A DNA stretch of 64,000 nt, taken from assembly GCF_022842145.1 (NCBI RefSeq), contig NZ_JALHQD010000003.1, positions 62,001 through 126,000 of the forward strand. Direction: 5' to 3'. The stretch comes from Tabrizicola sp. (GTDB lineage: Bacteria; Pseudomonadota; Alphaproteobacteria; Rhodobacterales; Rhodobacteraceae). Every line of letters begins with the position of its first letter. Position 1 is the first letter of the stretch. Positions 54,382 to 61,843 of the stretch are shown here, in pieces. The translations under genes were made by a program, and so were the position numbers. The notes beneath the pieces were generated by a model. It saw nothing but the letters and a program-made list of their open reading frames with translations, had not been told where the DNA came from and ran no database searches.

Positions 54382-55341
54382 ATGCTCATCGTCCCCGAGG
54401 CCCTGATCGCCTCCCTCGTCACCCCAGAAGACGCCTTCCGCGCTGTCGAGGCCTGCTTAGCCGCCATGGCGCGGGGCGATGCCTACAACTTCCCCGTCGT
54501 GCGGGAGGCCTTGGGCGAGGGTCGTCAATACGGCTTCAAGTCCGGTCTTGACCGCGCCGGTGGTCAGCTTGGGGTGAAGGCGGGGGGATACTTTCCCGGC
54601 AATGCGGCCAAGGGCATGATCAACCACCAGTCCTCGGTCTTCCTTTTCGATCCCGACACCGGACGGCCGGTGGCGATGGTGGGGGGCAACCTACTGACCG
54701 CGCTGCGGACGGCGGCGGCATCGGCAATTGCAATCGACCGGCTTGCCGCGCCGCATGCGCATGTGCTGGGCATTGTCGGTGCAGGTCATCAGGCGGGCTT
54801 CCAGCTTCGCGCGGCCGCCCGGGTCCGGCGCTTCGAACGGGTGATCGCCTGGAACCTGCACCCGGATATGCTGCCGAAGCTTGGAGCCGTCGCCGCCGAA
54901 TTGGGTCTGCCGTTCGAGGCGGTGGACCTGCCCCGGATGCGCGAGGCCGAGGTGATCGTGACCATCACCTCGTCGCCCGCCGCCAGCCTGCTGGCCGGGC
55001 ATGTCTCTCCAGGCACGCACCTGAGCTGCATGGGTACCGATACGAAAGGCAAGCAGGAGGTCGATCCCGCGCTGGTCGCCAAGGCTGCGGTCTTCACCGA
55101 TGAGGTGGCGCAATCGGTGACCATCGGCGAGGCCCAGCACGCGGTCGCCGCAGGCTTGCTGGACGCATCGGCGATCATGCCGCTGGGCGATGTCCTGATC
55201 GGGCAGCACCCGGGGCGGCGGTCGGAGGGGGAGATCACACTCTTCGACGGCACCGGCGTCGGTCTGCAGGACCTTGCCGTTGCGGCAGTCGCGGTGGAGC
55301 GGGCGCGGGAGCGGGGGCTGGGGATCGAGGTCGGGGTCTGA
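54382..55341 (+). CDS. bhcD: Iminosuccinate reductase BhcD
   Basis: A 319-residue ornithine-cyclodeaminase/mu-crystallin-family enzyme that reduces iminosuccinate to aspartate, closing the cycle. The nucleotide fold is GIVGAGHQAGFQL, and the family segment CMGTDTKGKQEVDP is present. The ATG at 54382 has AAAGGA 9 nt upstream; an earlier in-frame ATG lies in the hairpin region and is rejected. It ends the bhc set. Confidence 0.92.
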   Translation: MLIVPEALIASLVTPEDAFRAVEACLAAMARGDAYNFPVVREALGEGRQYGFKSGLDRAGGQLGVKAGGYFPGNAAKGMINHQSSVFLFDPDTGRPVAMVGGNLLTALRTAAASAIAIDRLAAPHAHVLGIVGAGHQAGFQLRAAARVRRFERVIAWNLHPDMLPKLGAVAAELGLPFEAVDLPRMREAEVIVTITSSPAASLLAGHVSPGTHLSCMGTDTKGKQEVDPALVAKAAVFTDEVAQSVTIGEAQHAVAAGLLDASAIMPLGDVLIGQHPGRRSEGEITLFDGTGVGLQDLAVAAVAVERARERGLGIEVGV

Positions 55342-55346
55342 CCGGG

Positions 55347-55410
55347 GCCGGAGTTCAGGAAACTCCGGCGGCGGCGTCCCGGGGGAATTGTGCGGGGAAC
55401 AAGAACCCCG
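55347..55410 (+). terminator. Two hairpins between bhcD and the second GAPDH gene
   Basis: GCCGGAGTT (55347-55355) pairs with AACTCCGGC (55361-55369) around a 5-nt loop, and CGGGG (55393-55397) pairs with CCCCG (55406-55410). They probably mark the end of the bhc transcript, though neither has a strong U tract. Confidence 0.45.
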
Positions 55411-55466
55411 TTGAAGCCCTGCGGCGCCCGTGGTGAGACTGCGGCGGGCAGGGCAGGGGCAGCTGG

Positions 55467-56441
55467 ATGCGGGTCTTCATCAACGGGTTCGGGCGGATCG
55501 GGCGGTCGGTGCTGCGGGCCTATCTCTTGGCCCCGGAGACCTGGCCGGGATTGGAGATCGTCGGGATCAACGACATCGCCGCCCCCGAGATGTGCGCCTA
55601 TCTCTTCGAGTATGACAGCGTCTTCGGGCCGTGGCGCGGGTCGGTCGTGCTGGAAGCCGGGGCGCTGGTCGTCGGTGGACGGCGGGTGCCGTTGCACCGG
55701 ACAGCTGACCTCTCGGCCCTTGATCTGGCGGATGTCGATCTGGTCATGGAATGCACCGGCCGGGCCGAGGCGCGGGGGGTGGCCGAGCGCGGCTTGCTGG
55801 CAGGCGCCGCGCGGGTGCTGGTGTCGGGGCCGTCCTCGGCGGTGGATGTGACGGTGGTGCTCGGGGCGAACGACGGGGTGCTTGCGGGGCAGAAGATCGT
55901 TTCGAACGCGTCCTGCACCACCAACGCGCTGGCTCCGCTGGCGCGGTTGATCCATGAAAGGTGGGGGATCGTCACCGGGTCGATGACGACCGTCCACTGC
56001 TATACCGGCAGCCAGCCGACGGTGGATGCGCCTGCCGCCGACTATCCGCGCAGCCGGGCGGCGGCCTTGTCGATGGTGCCGACCACGACCTCGGCGGCGC
56101 GGCTCCTGGACGGGGTGCTGCCCCAGATCGCGGGGCGGGTCGTGGCGCAGGCGGTGCGGGTGCCGGTCGCCAGCGTGTCCTGCGTGGACTTCCATCTGGT
56201 GACGGAACGCCGGCCTTCGGTGGAGGAGGTGAACCTGGCTTTCCGGACGGCAGGGGGGGTGATCGGGGCGACGGACCGGCCACTGGTTTCGACCGACCTC
56301 AGGGCGCGGCCGGAGTCGGTGGTGATGGCCTGCCCGGAGACGAAGGTCTCGGCGGGGGGGATGCTGCGGGTCTTCGGGTGGTACGACAACGAGTGGGGAT
56401 TTTCCAACCGGATGCTGGACATGGCCCTGCGCATGGGATGA
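55467..56441 (+). CDS. Glyceraldehyde-3-phosphate dehydrogenase-family protein (second copy)
   Basis: A 324-residue GAPDH-fold enzyme with NAD-binding GFGRIGR (8-14 region), catalytic C150 in NASCTTN and H177 in TTVHCYTGSQ. It is shorter than, and clearly different from, the arsenate-operon copy. It follows bhcD by 125 bp containing hairpins, in the same orientation. It may be a glycolytic/gluconeogenic GAPDH or an erythrose-4-phosphate-dehydrogenase-like enzyme. Its position after the cycle suggests use during growth on two-carbon compounds, but this is inference. Confidence 0.85.
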   Translation: MRVFINGFGRIGRSVLRAYLLAPETWPGLEIVGINDIAAPEMCAYLFEYDSVFGPWRGSVVLEAGALVVGGRRVPLHRTADLSALDLADVDLVMECTGRAEARGVAERGLLAGAARVLVSGPSSAVDVTVVLGANDGVLAGQKIVSNASCTTNALAPLARLIHERWGIVTGSMTTVHCYTGSQPTVDAPAADYPRSRAAALSMVPTTTSAARLLDGVLPQIAGRVVAQAVRVPVASVSCVDFHLVTERRPSVEEVNLAFRTAGGVIGATDRPLVSTDLRARPESVVMACPETKVSAGGMLRVFGWYDNEWGFSNRMLDMALRMG

Positions 56442-56527
56442 GTGCCCACGCGTGGCGGCCTTTTCAGCCCGAGCGATTTCAAGCACTTGAGCGCGGGCGT
56501 TAGGGATTTGGCAAGGATTGCCCGCAG

Positions 56528-56576
56528 GCCGGCTTTCTGGTGAAACCGGCAGTCCGACGAAAAGACGCCGTCGGAC
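56528..56576. terminator. Hairpin pair between convergent GAPDH and GNAT genes
   Basis: GCCGG-C-TTTC (56528-56537) pairs with GAAACCGGC (56542-56550) with one bulge. GTCCGACG (56552-56559) pairs with CGTCGGAC (56569-56576). The pair lies between convergent genes and probably ends transcripts from one or both sides. Confidence 0.45.
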
Positions 56577-56585
56577 GACAAGGGT

Positions 56586-57158
56586 TCAGAGCGGCTTGAC
56601 CAGCAGAATCCATTCCGTCGCGTCGACCTGCCAGTCGTCCTTGACCACGGGGCGGCGCGCAACTTCGCGGTAACCCTTGGCGCGGTAGAGGCGCAGCGCG
56701 TCGTGATGGGTGTCTTCGGCGATCAGGCTGATCGTGGAGCGGCCAGCCTGGCGTGCCACCACCTCGGCATGGGCAAGAAGGGCCGAGCCGCAGCCCTTGC
56801 CCCGGGCTTCGGGATAGGTCGCAAGGACGTTCAGATACCAGGACCCCGGCGCCAATCCTTCCAGCTGCAGAAGGGGCACGAAGATCGAAGGCGTGCCGGG
56901 CTCGATCGGCTCGGGCTCAAGCGCGGCAGGGTAGCCAAGGAGGCAGGCTGCCACCTGACCGTCCACCTCGGCCAGCCAGGCATTGCGGTAGGAGAAGTTC
57001 CCGGTGTCCCGCGCGGCGCGTTCGCGGCCGTAGTCGAGGGGGTCCACCCCCGGCGCGGCGGACTTCTTCCAGAAATGCAGGGACAGCTCATCCGCCGCCA
57101 TGTTGGTGAAGCGCACCAGATGGTCGGCGTCACTGGCTTTCGCGTCGCGGATCAGCAT
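56586..57158 (-). CDS. GNAT-family N-acetyltransferase
   Basis: A 190-residue GNAT acetyltransferase. The acetyl-CoA-binding motif A is YLNVLATYPEARGKGCGSALL (described in part; Q/RxxGxG/A form RGKGCGSA), and the C-terminal strand has LRLYRAKGYREV. The ATG at 57158 is preceded by AAAGGAGG 8 nt upstream, so a longer frame is rejected. The acceptor is unknown. It is divergent from the cupin gene. Confidence 0.85.
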   Translation of the reverse strand: MLIRDAKASDADHLVRFTNMAADELSLHFWKKSAAPGVDPLDYGRERAARDTGNFSYRNAWLAEVDGQVAACLLGYPAALEPEPIEPGTPSIFVPLLQLEGLAPGSWYLNVLATYPEARGKGCGSALLAHAEVVARQAGRSTISLIAEDTHHDALRLYRAKGYREVARRPVVKDDWQVDATEWILLVKPL

Positions 57159-57325
57159 GGGGAACCCTCCTTTGGCCTGTTCCCAGGATGAACCAGACCG
57201 GCCGCCATCCTGCAAGGCGGAAACCGACGGGACTTGGCGACTCCCGGCACTTGCCATGCTTCTGGCCCGGTCCTACCAAGGTGCAAAAGCGGTCCTTTCT
57301 TGGATCACATCAGGGAGTGCAGCAC

Positions 57326-57679
57326 ATGACCGACACCGTATTCCGGTTTCCCGCCCCCGGACCCGAGCCGATGGTCACCGACCTGGAAGGCTGGGTGAAG
57401 ATCGAGGGCGCGCCGTCGATGAAGACCTGGATCCAGCACACCTCGGCCGATGGCAGCGTCATCAGCGGGACCTGGGAAGCGACGGTCGGAAGCTGGCACG
57501 CGTCCTACAAGTTCTACGAATTCGTCCACCTGATCGAAGGCCAGATCACGATCACCCCGGACGGCGGTGCGCCCGTGACCCTGCGGCCGGGCGATGCCTT
57601 CGTGGTGGAGCCGACCTTCAAGGGGACCTGGAAGGTCGAAGCCCCGGTCCGCAAGCACTTCTGCATCAAGCTGAAGTAG
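57326..57679 (+). CDS. Cupin-domain protein (cupin_3/DUF861-like)
   Basis: A 117-residue single-domain cupin. The pattern WEATVGSWHASYKFYEFVHLIEG followed by LRPGDAFVVEPTFKGTW (each in part) matches the EutQ/ureidoglycine-type cupin_3 group. The start at 57326 has GGGAG upstream. The function is not known; similar proteins bind small polar molecules and often lack metal. Confidence 0.82.
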   Translation: MTDTVFRFPAPGPEPMVTDLEGWVKIEGAPSMKTWIQHTSADGSVISGTWEATVGSWHASYKFYEFVHLIEGQITITPDGGAPVTLRPGDAFVVEPTFKGTWKVEAPVRKHFCIKLK

Positions 57680-57789
57680 TCGGGTCGGCTGGCGGCGGTG
57701 AGCCTTGGCGGCGGCCACTGAACGATGTCAGGGGTCTTTGGCCGGGCAAGCGGTCGCTCTGCGGACCACTGGAACGCGTGGCAAGGAAT

Positions 57790-57821
57790 CGTCCACCGGG
57801 CCAGGGTTTTCCCGGTGGACG
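57790..57821 (-). terminator. Terminator-like hairpin after the TadG-like gene
   Basis: An 11-bp perfect stem (57790-57800 with 57811-57821) with a 10-nt loop lies 11 bp beyond the minus-strand TadG-like stop. On the minus strand it is followed by ATTCCTTGCC, a modest U-rich run. Confidence 0.6.
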
Positions 57822-57831
57822 ACCGACGGCC

Positions 57832-59331
57832 TCAAGCCTTGGGAATCACGAACTTGATCGTCTTGTTTCCCGGAATGAGGCCGCTGTAGTCCTCCAGGCA
57901 ACCATTGAAGGTATGGTTGGCCGGAATCTGAACCTCGCCTTCGGCGTGGAAGCTGGTGCCCTTGTGCTCGACGGTGGAGGACGAGCTGCTGGCGGCCACG
58001 TGAATGTCGCCGTTGACGATCAGCGCGACGTTGGAGGCGGTGAAGTCGGAGCTGACACTGATGCCGCTCATGGTCATGATGTAGACCTTGCGGGAGACGT
58101 CGCAGTTGCGCAGCGGGTCGCCCACGATTGCCCCCGACGCCGCTTTCAGCACCGAGGAGGTGGAGACCCGCGTGCTGATGGCCAGCGTCGCATCGATCCG
58201 GGCATTGCTGCCGACATCGAAGCCGCAGTCGGTGATCAGCACGACCTGCCGCACCGTCTCGGCCGTGCTGGTCGTGAGGGTGGGGTCCTTGCGGTCGAGG
58301 CTGCCGCCGATCGAGATCCAGGTCGCCGGTCCGTTGCCACGGTCGCGGCAGTCGACGTTGTAGACCAGTCCGGTCGGCAGGTTGCCCTTGGTGAGGACCA
58401 TGAGGTCATTGTATTGCGCGGCGGTCAGGCTGACGACCGATCCCTTCACCAGCTTCGCGGCGGCACCGTTGTTCATGATGCGCGCGTCGACCAGGGGCTT
58501 GCGGTCCGCAGCCAGGGTCTTGTCGGCGAAGAACTGGGACTTGAGGTCGGAGGTGGACGCCAGCATTGCCGCGCGGACCAGCGCGATGTGATCGGCGACC
58601 GGCATCATGTTCAGGTTCATCTCGAACTTGGCGTTCTCGACTCCCGGGTTGGCGGCGTCGAAGCATTTGGTGCCACAGTCGGCCAGGTTCGGCATCGACA
58701 GGCCCGCGCCTTCCTGGAAGTAGTTGGTCTGCGGCATCCAGACTTCTTCCTGGCTGTGCACGCAGTAGCTGCCGCCAATGGTGTTGCCCGAGGTCAGCGT
58801 GACCCGCCCCTTGGCGTAGATGCCGTCGGACGAGTTGCAATTGCCGGGCTTGCCGTAATAGGCGACGCTGGTCACCGAGAACTCGAACTTCTTCACACCC
58901 GCAAAGCGCAGAAGCGAGGTGGAGACCGGGTTGCCGACCGAACTGTCGCGGTGCAGCGTGACCTTCACGGCATTGGCTTCGCCCGCGATGATGGTGCGGG
59001 TCTTGGGATCGAAACGGACAAGCTCGACGTCGCTTGCGCCCAGGTTCGTCTTGCCGATCAGGCCGGCCGGGGCGTTCGTTTCGGCGGCGGCAAGGGCCGC
59101 GGTCCGGATGTCGAGCGGCAGTTTCTTTTCCGCCAGCGCGACGACGCCTGCATGTGCCGCCGCGTCGGCCGCGACGGAGATGAATTCCTTTTGCCGATGG
59201 ACGTTGGTCACGTCGATCGCCAGGCCGAGGAACATGCAGAACACCGCCAGCGCAACCAGTGCGTAGGCAGAGATGCTGCCGTCTTCCTGCGACAGGATAT
59301 CGGCGGGGCGGCGGGGCGTTTGCGGGACCAT
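57832..59331 (-). CDS. TadG-like Flp pilus-assembly-type protein
   Basis: A 499-residue protein with an N-terminal TadE/TadG-type membrane segment (about 20-42, following EDGSISAYALVALAVF) and a long secreted domain rich in Ser and Thr. Several Cys residues (such as in YNVDCRDRG and ADCGTKCFD) could form disulfides. It follows the TadE-like gene by 2 bp. No tadA, tadB, tadC, rcpA or flp pilin gene is in the window, so this is an orphan pair. Confidence 0.78.
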   Translation of the reverse strand: MVPQTPRRPADILSQEDGSISAYALVALAVFCMFLGLAIDVTNVHRQKEFISVAADAAAHAGVVALAEKKLPLDIRTAALAAAETNAPAGLIGKTNLGASDVELVRFDPKTRTIIAGEANAVKVTLHRDSSVGNPVSTSLLRFAGVKKFEFSVTSVAYYGKPGNCNSSDGIYAKGRVTLTSGNTIGGSYCVHSQEEVWMPQTNYFQEGAGLSMPNLADCGTKCFDAANPGVENAKFEMNLNMMPVADHIALVRAAMLASTSDLKSQFFADKTLAADRKPLVDARIMNNGAAAKLVKGSVVSLTAAQYNDLMVLTKGNLPTGLVYNVDCRDRGNGPATWISIGGSLDRKDPTLTTSTAETVRQVVLITDCGFDVGSNARIDATLAISTRVSTSSVLKAASGAIVGDPLRNCDVSRKVYIMTMSGISVSSDFTASNVALIVNGDIHVAASSSSSTVEHKGTSFHAEGEVQIPANHTFNGCLEDYSGLIPGNKTIKFVIPKA

Positions 59332-59333
59332 GA

Positions 59334-59762
59334 TCAGACAGGCTCCATGCTGGTGATGGCGCGGGCGACAAGCTTGTCGCCGACCGCAATGGGGATGATC
59401 CCGAAGGGCGCGGTGGACCGCGAGTCGGTGGTCAGGCGCACGATCACGTGGTCGATCTCGATGATGACCTCGGCCGTCGCCGGTGAGGACGGGGTGCTGG
59501 CGTAGGCTTCCGCGTAGGACTTTGCCTCGTCGGCGGTCATCGCGTGGCGCGAAACAATCCGGGCGGTGTCCCGCGAGACATTCATCAACGAGGTGTGCCG
59601 CAGGAACAGCATGCTGGCATCCACGACCAGCAGGAGAAGCGTGGTGAAAAGCGGGAAAAGTATGACGAATTCGACGGTTGCCGTGCCGTCCGCATCTTGC
59701 AGGAACGACCGAAGGCTTCTGCGACGACGATGAGTTTCGTTGCCGACCATTGCTACACCCAT
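59334..59762 (-). CDS. TadE-like protein
   Basis: A protein of about 142 residues with the TadE signature GTATVEFVILFPLFTTLLLLVVDAS (described in part), that is, a Glu five residues into a single hydrophobic helix, as in prepilin-like TadE. The start is uncertain: ATG 59762 or 59750 fits, while a still earlier frame start at 59810 has no ribosome site. It is translated just before the TadG-like gene. Confidence 0.75.
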   Translation of the reverse strand: MGVAMVGNETHRRRRSLRSFLQDADGTATVEFVILFPLFTTLLLLVVDASMLFLRHTSLMNVSRDTARIVSRHAMTADEAKSYAEAYASTPSSPATAEVIIEIDHVIVRLTTDSRSTAPFGIIPIAVGDKLVARAITSMEPV

Positions 59763-59904
59763 TTCAAAGAATTTCTTTGGAGACGTTGAACTCGAATCGC
59801 ACGCAACCACAGATTTAGTACTGTGCAGGAATCGAGCTTAATCGGCGAAAAACCGCCCATTCATATTCGGTTAATAAATTGTCCTGGTGGAAGGGCGGCT
59901 GGGG

Positions 59905-60681
59905 TCAGTCCAGGCCGTCATCGGGGATGTTCAGAACAGTCCCGCAGGCCTTGCAATGCACGGCATCGTGGTCGTGGCGGCGCAGTCCGCAGACCGGGCA
60001 GGGGAAATGCGCCTTGGGGGGCCGCAGCACGACCTGCACCAGCCGCAGGAAAAGGCTGATGCCGAAGATCATGATCACCACGGCCAGAAGCCGGCCGCCG
60101 CTGCCGACCATCGTGATGTCGCCGAAGCCGGTCGTGGTGAGGGTGGTCACGGTGAAGTAAAGCGCATCGACGTAGTTGCGGATGTCTTCGTTGCTGCCGA
60201 CCTGGGTCTGGTAGACGAGGGCGGTCATCATGAAGATGAAGATCATCAGGTTCAGCGCGGCGCGGATTGCGGTCTCGTGCCGACGAAAGCCGCGGATGTC
60301 GTCGCGCAGCTGGTCCAGCGTCTGGGGGGAGTGGAAGACCCGGTAGAGCCGCAGGACGCGCAGGAAGGCGAGCCCCTCGCCCCAGATCGGGAAGAGGAGC
60401 GAGATGATCACCAGGACGTCGGCAAGACCCCAGAAGCTGACCAGATCCTTCAAGGGGCGGCGCGAGATCGAGAGCCGGGCCATGAAATCGGCAAGGAAGA
60501 CCACGCCGATGGCGACGTCGATCTGGATGTGCTGCGGCCCGCGTTCGAAGAAGGACGAGGTGATAAGCCAGGCCACGGTCAGCAGGTCGAAGGCCAGAAG
60601 CGCATAGCGGAAGCGGTCGCCGGTCGGGCCTTCGCCTTCGTAGAGCGTCCGGAGGCGGGCGCGGAGGGTGGCTTCGGTCAT
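59905..60681 (-). CDS. Voltage-gated-type potassium channel with C-terminal zinc ribbon
   Basis: A 258-residue six-helix ion channel. The S4-like segment FLRVLRLYRVF carries regularly spaced Arg, and the selectivity filter is TLTTTGFGD, a potassium-type sequence. The C-terminal tail (about 220-250) holds CPVC and CKAC with intervening HDHD, consistent with a zinc ribbon. The ATG at 60681 with AGGA upstream is chosen. The zinc ribbon may regulate gating or assembly. It is a single gene between the Tad-like pair and the broken hydrolase. Confidence 0.87.
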   Translation of the reverse strand: MTEATLRARLRTLYEGEGPTGDRFRYALLAFDLLTVAWLITSSFFERGPQHIQIDVAIGVVFLADFMARLSISRRPLKDLVSFWGLADVLVIISLLFPIWGEGLAFLRVLRLYRVFHSPQTLDQLRDDIRGFRRHETAIRAALNLMIFIFMMTALVYQTQVGSNEDIRNYVDALYFTVTTLTTTGFGDITMVGSGGRLLAVVIMIFGISLFLRLVQVVLRPPKAHFPCPVCGLRRHDHDAVHCKACGTVLNIPDDGLD

Positions 60682-60862
60682 GCGGGTCCTAACGTGGGGC
60701 GGGTTGACCAAGACTAGCGGGGCCAGTGCGGTCTGTCAGGGGGAAAGCGGGCGGAGCGGTGCCAGCGGAAATAGGGTCCGCAGAAGCGGTCCCGCCCGGT
60801 TCAAGGCCGCCGGCGGGATCAAGTCCCGGTCCAGCGCAGGCCGGACCGGGCTACCCTTTCGC

Positions 60863-61732
60863 TCAGGGGGCGTCGAGGAAGGGCAGGATGCGGGCTGCGA
60901 CCTGGTCCGGGATCTCCCAGAACATGTTGTGGCCAAAGCCCGGATAGGCCTGGTACTCGGCCTTGGGATAGGCGGTGCGGACAGCGTCCTGGCTGGCCGC
61001 GTCGAAGAAGCCGTCCTGATCCCCCCAGAGGATCAGAACCGGCTGCGTGACCCTGGGGGCGACCTTGCCCAGGTCCATCGCGGTCAGGCCCTGAAGGACG
61101 CCCATCCAGGCCGCACGCGGGGTGGCGGCACTTTCGGCCCGCTCGCGGTCGATGAAATCCGCGGGGACGGGGTTGGGGTTCCAGTACCAGTCCAGCATGA
61201 ACTGGCTTTGCGGATCGATGGTGTCGGGAAGACCGGGGACATTGGCCCAAAGCCAGTCGGTCGCGGCGGCAGGCATCTCGACCGCTGTGGAGATGAGGAC
61301 CTATCTGCGGACCTTTTCGGGGTGCCAGGCCGCGAGGGTGGCGGCGGTGACCGAGCCCATCGAGTGACCGATCACGTCGGCGCTGGTCAGCCCCAGCGCA
61401 TCCATCGCCAGCGCCACGTCATGTGCCAGGCTGTCGGGGCCGTAGCAGCAGGCGGGAGCGGCCGTGCCGCCGTGGCCGCGCAGGTCGAGCATGATGAGCC
61501 TGCGGTCGGCGAGATGCGGGGCCAGAAGCGACCAGCTGCGCGAGTTGTCGGTGTAGCCGTGCAACAAGATCGTCGGCGGACCTGCCGGATCACCGGCCTC
61601 GACATAGGTCATCGCCAACCCGTCGGCCGTGGTCAGGCTTTGGCGTGCGCTGGGCCAGGTTTCCTGACTGGGCAGTTCGGCCAAGGCGGCGAAGGGGAAA
61701 AGGCAAAGGGCAAGCGTGGCGAGGCGGATCAT
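60863..61732 (-). pseudogene. Alpha/beta hydrolase interrupted by one in-frame amber codon
   Basis: The minus-strand frame encodes an alpha/beta hydrolase with a signal peptide (ending ALAEL), oxyanion LLHGYTDN, nucleophile Ser in GHSMGS, and then TAG at 61301-61303 in the context EKVRR-stop-VLIST. The frame continues unshifted with the acid WGDQDGF and the catalytic His in GFGHNMFWE to a stop at 60863. The catalytic triad is thus split by a single codon, so the first ORF alone would be inactive. It may be a recent pseudogene, a sequencing error or a readthrough case. Confidence 0.8.
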
Positions 61733-61797
61733 CGGCGGTTCCTTCGCTGGGATGAAACAAGCCTAGACGACAGCACGCCCATGCCACAATGCAGAAA

Positions 61798-61824
61798 GGC
61801 GCGGGGCCACCCGGGTCCCGCGCC
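61798..61824 (-). terminator. Terminator-like hairpin after the permease gene
   Basis: GGCGCGGG (61798-61805) pairs with CCCGCGCC (61817-61824), an 8-bp GC stem. On the minus strand it is followed by TTTCTGC, 20 bp beyond the permease stop. Confidence 0.55.
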
Positions 61825-61843
61825 CTTGGTCATCGCACGTCGA

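Noticed and set aside
57100-59505. 801-codon plus-strand open frame
   Set aside because: It runs antisense to the TadG-like gene and through the cupin gene in another frame, with low-complexity basic composition.
60825-60850. 8-bp GC inverted repeat with a 10-nt loop near the end of the hydrolase
   Set aside because: It is not followed by a T tract on either strand and lies in very GC-rich DNA, so chance is a good explanation.
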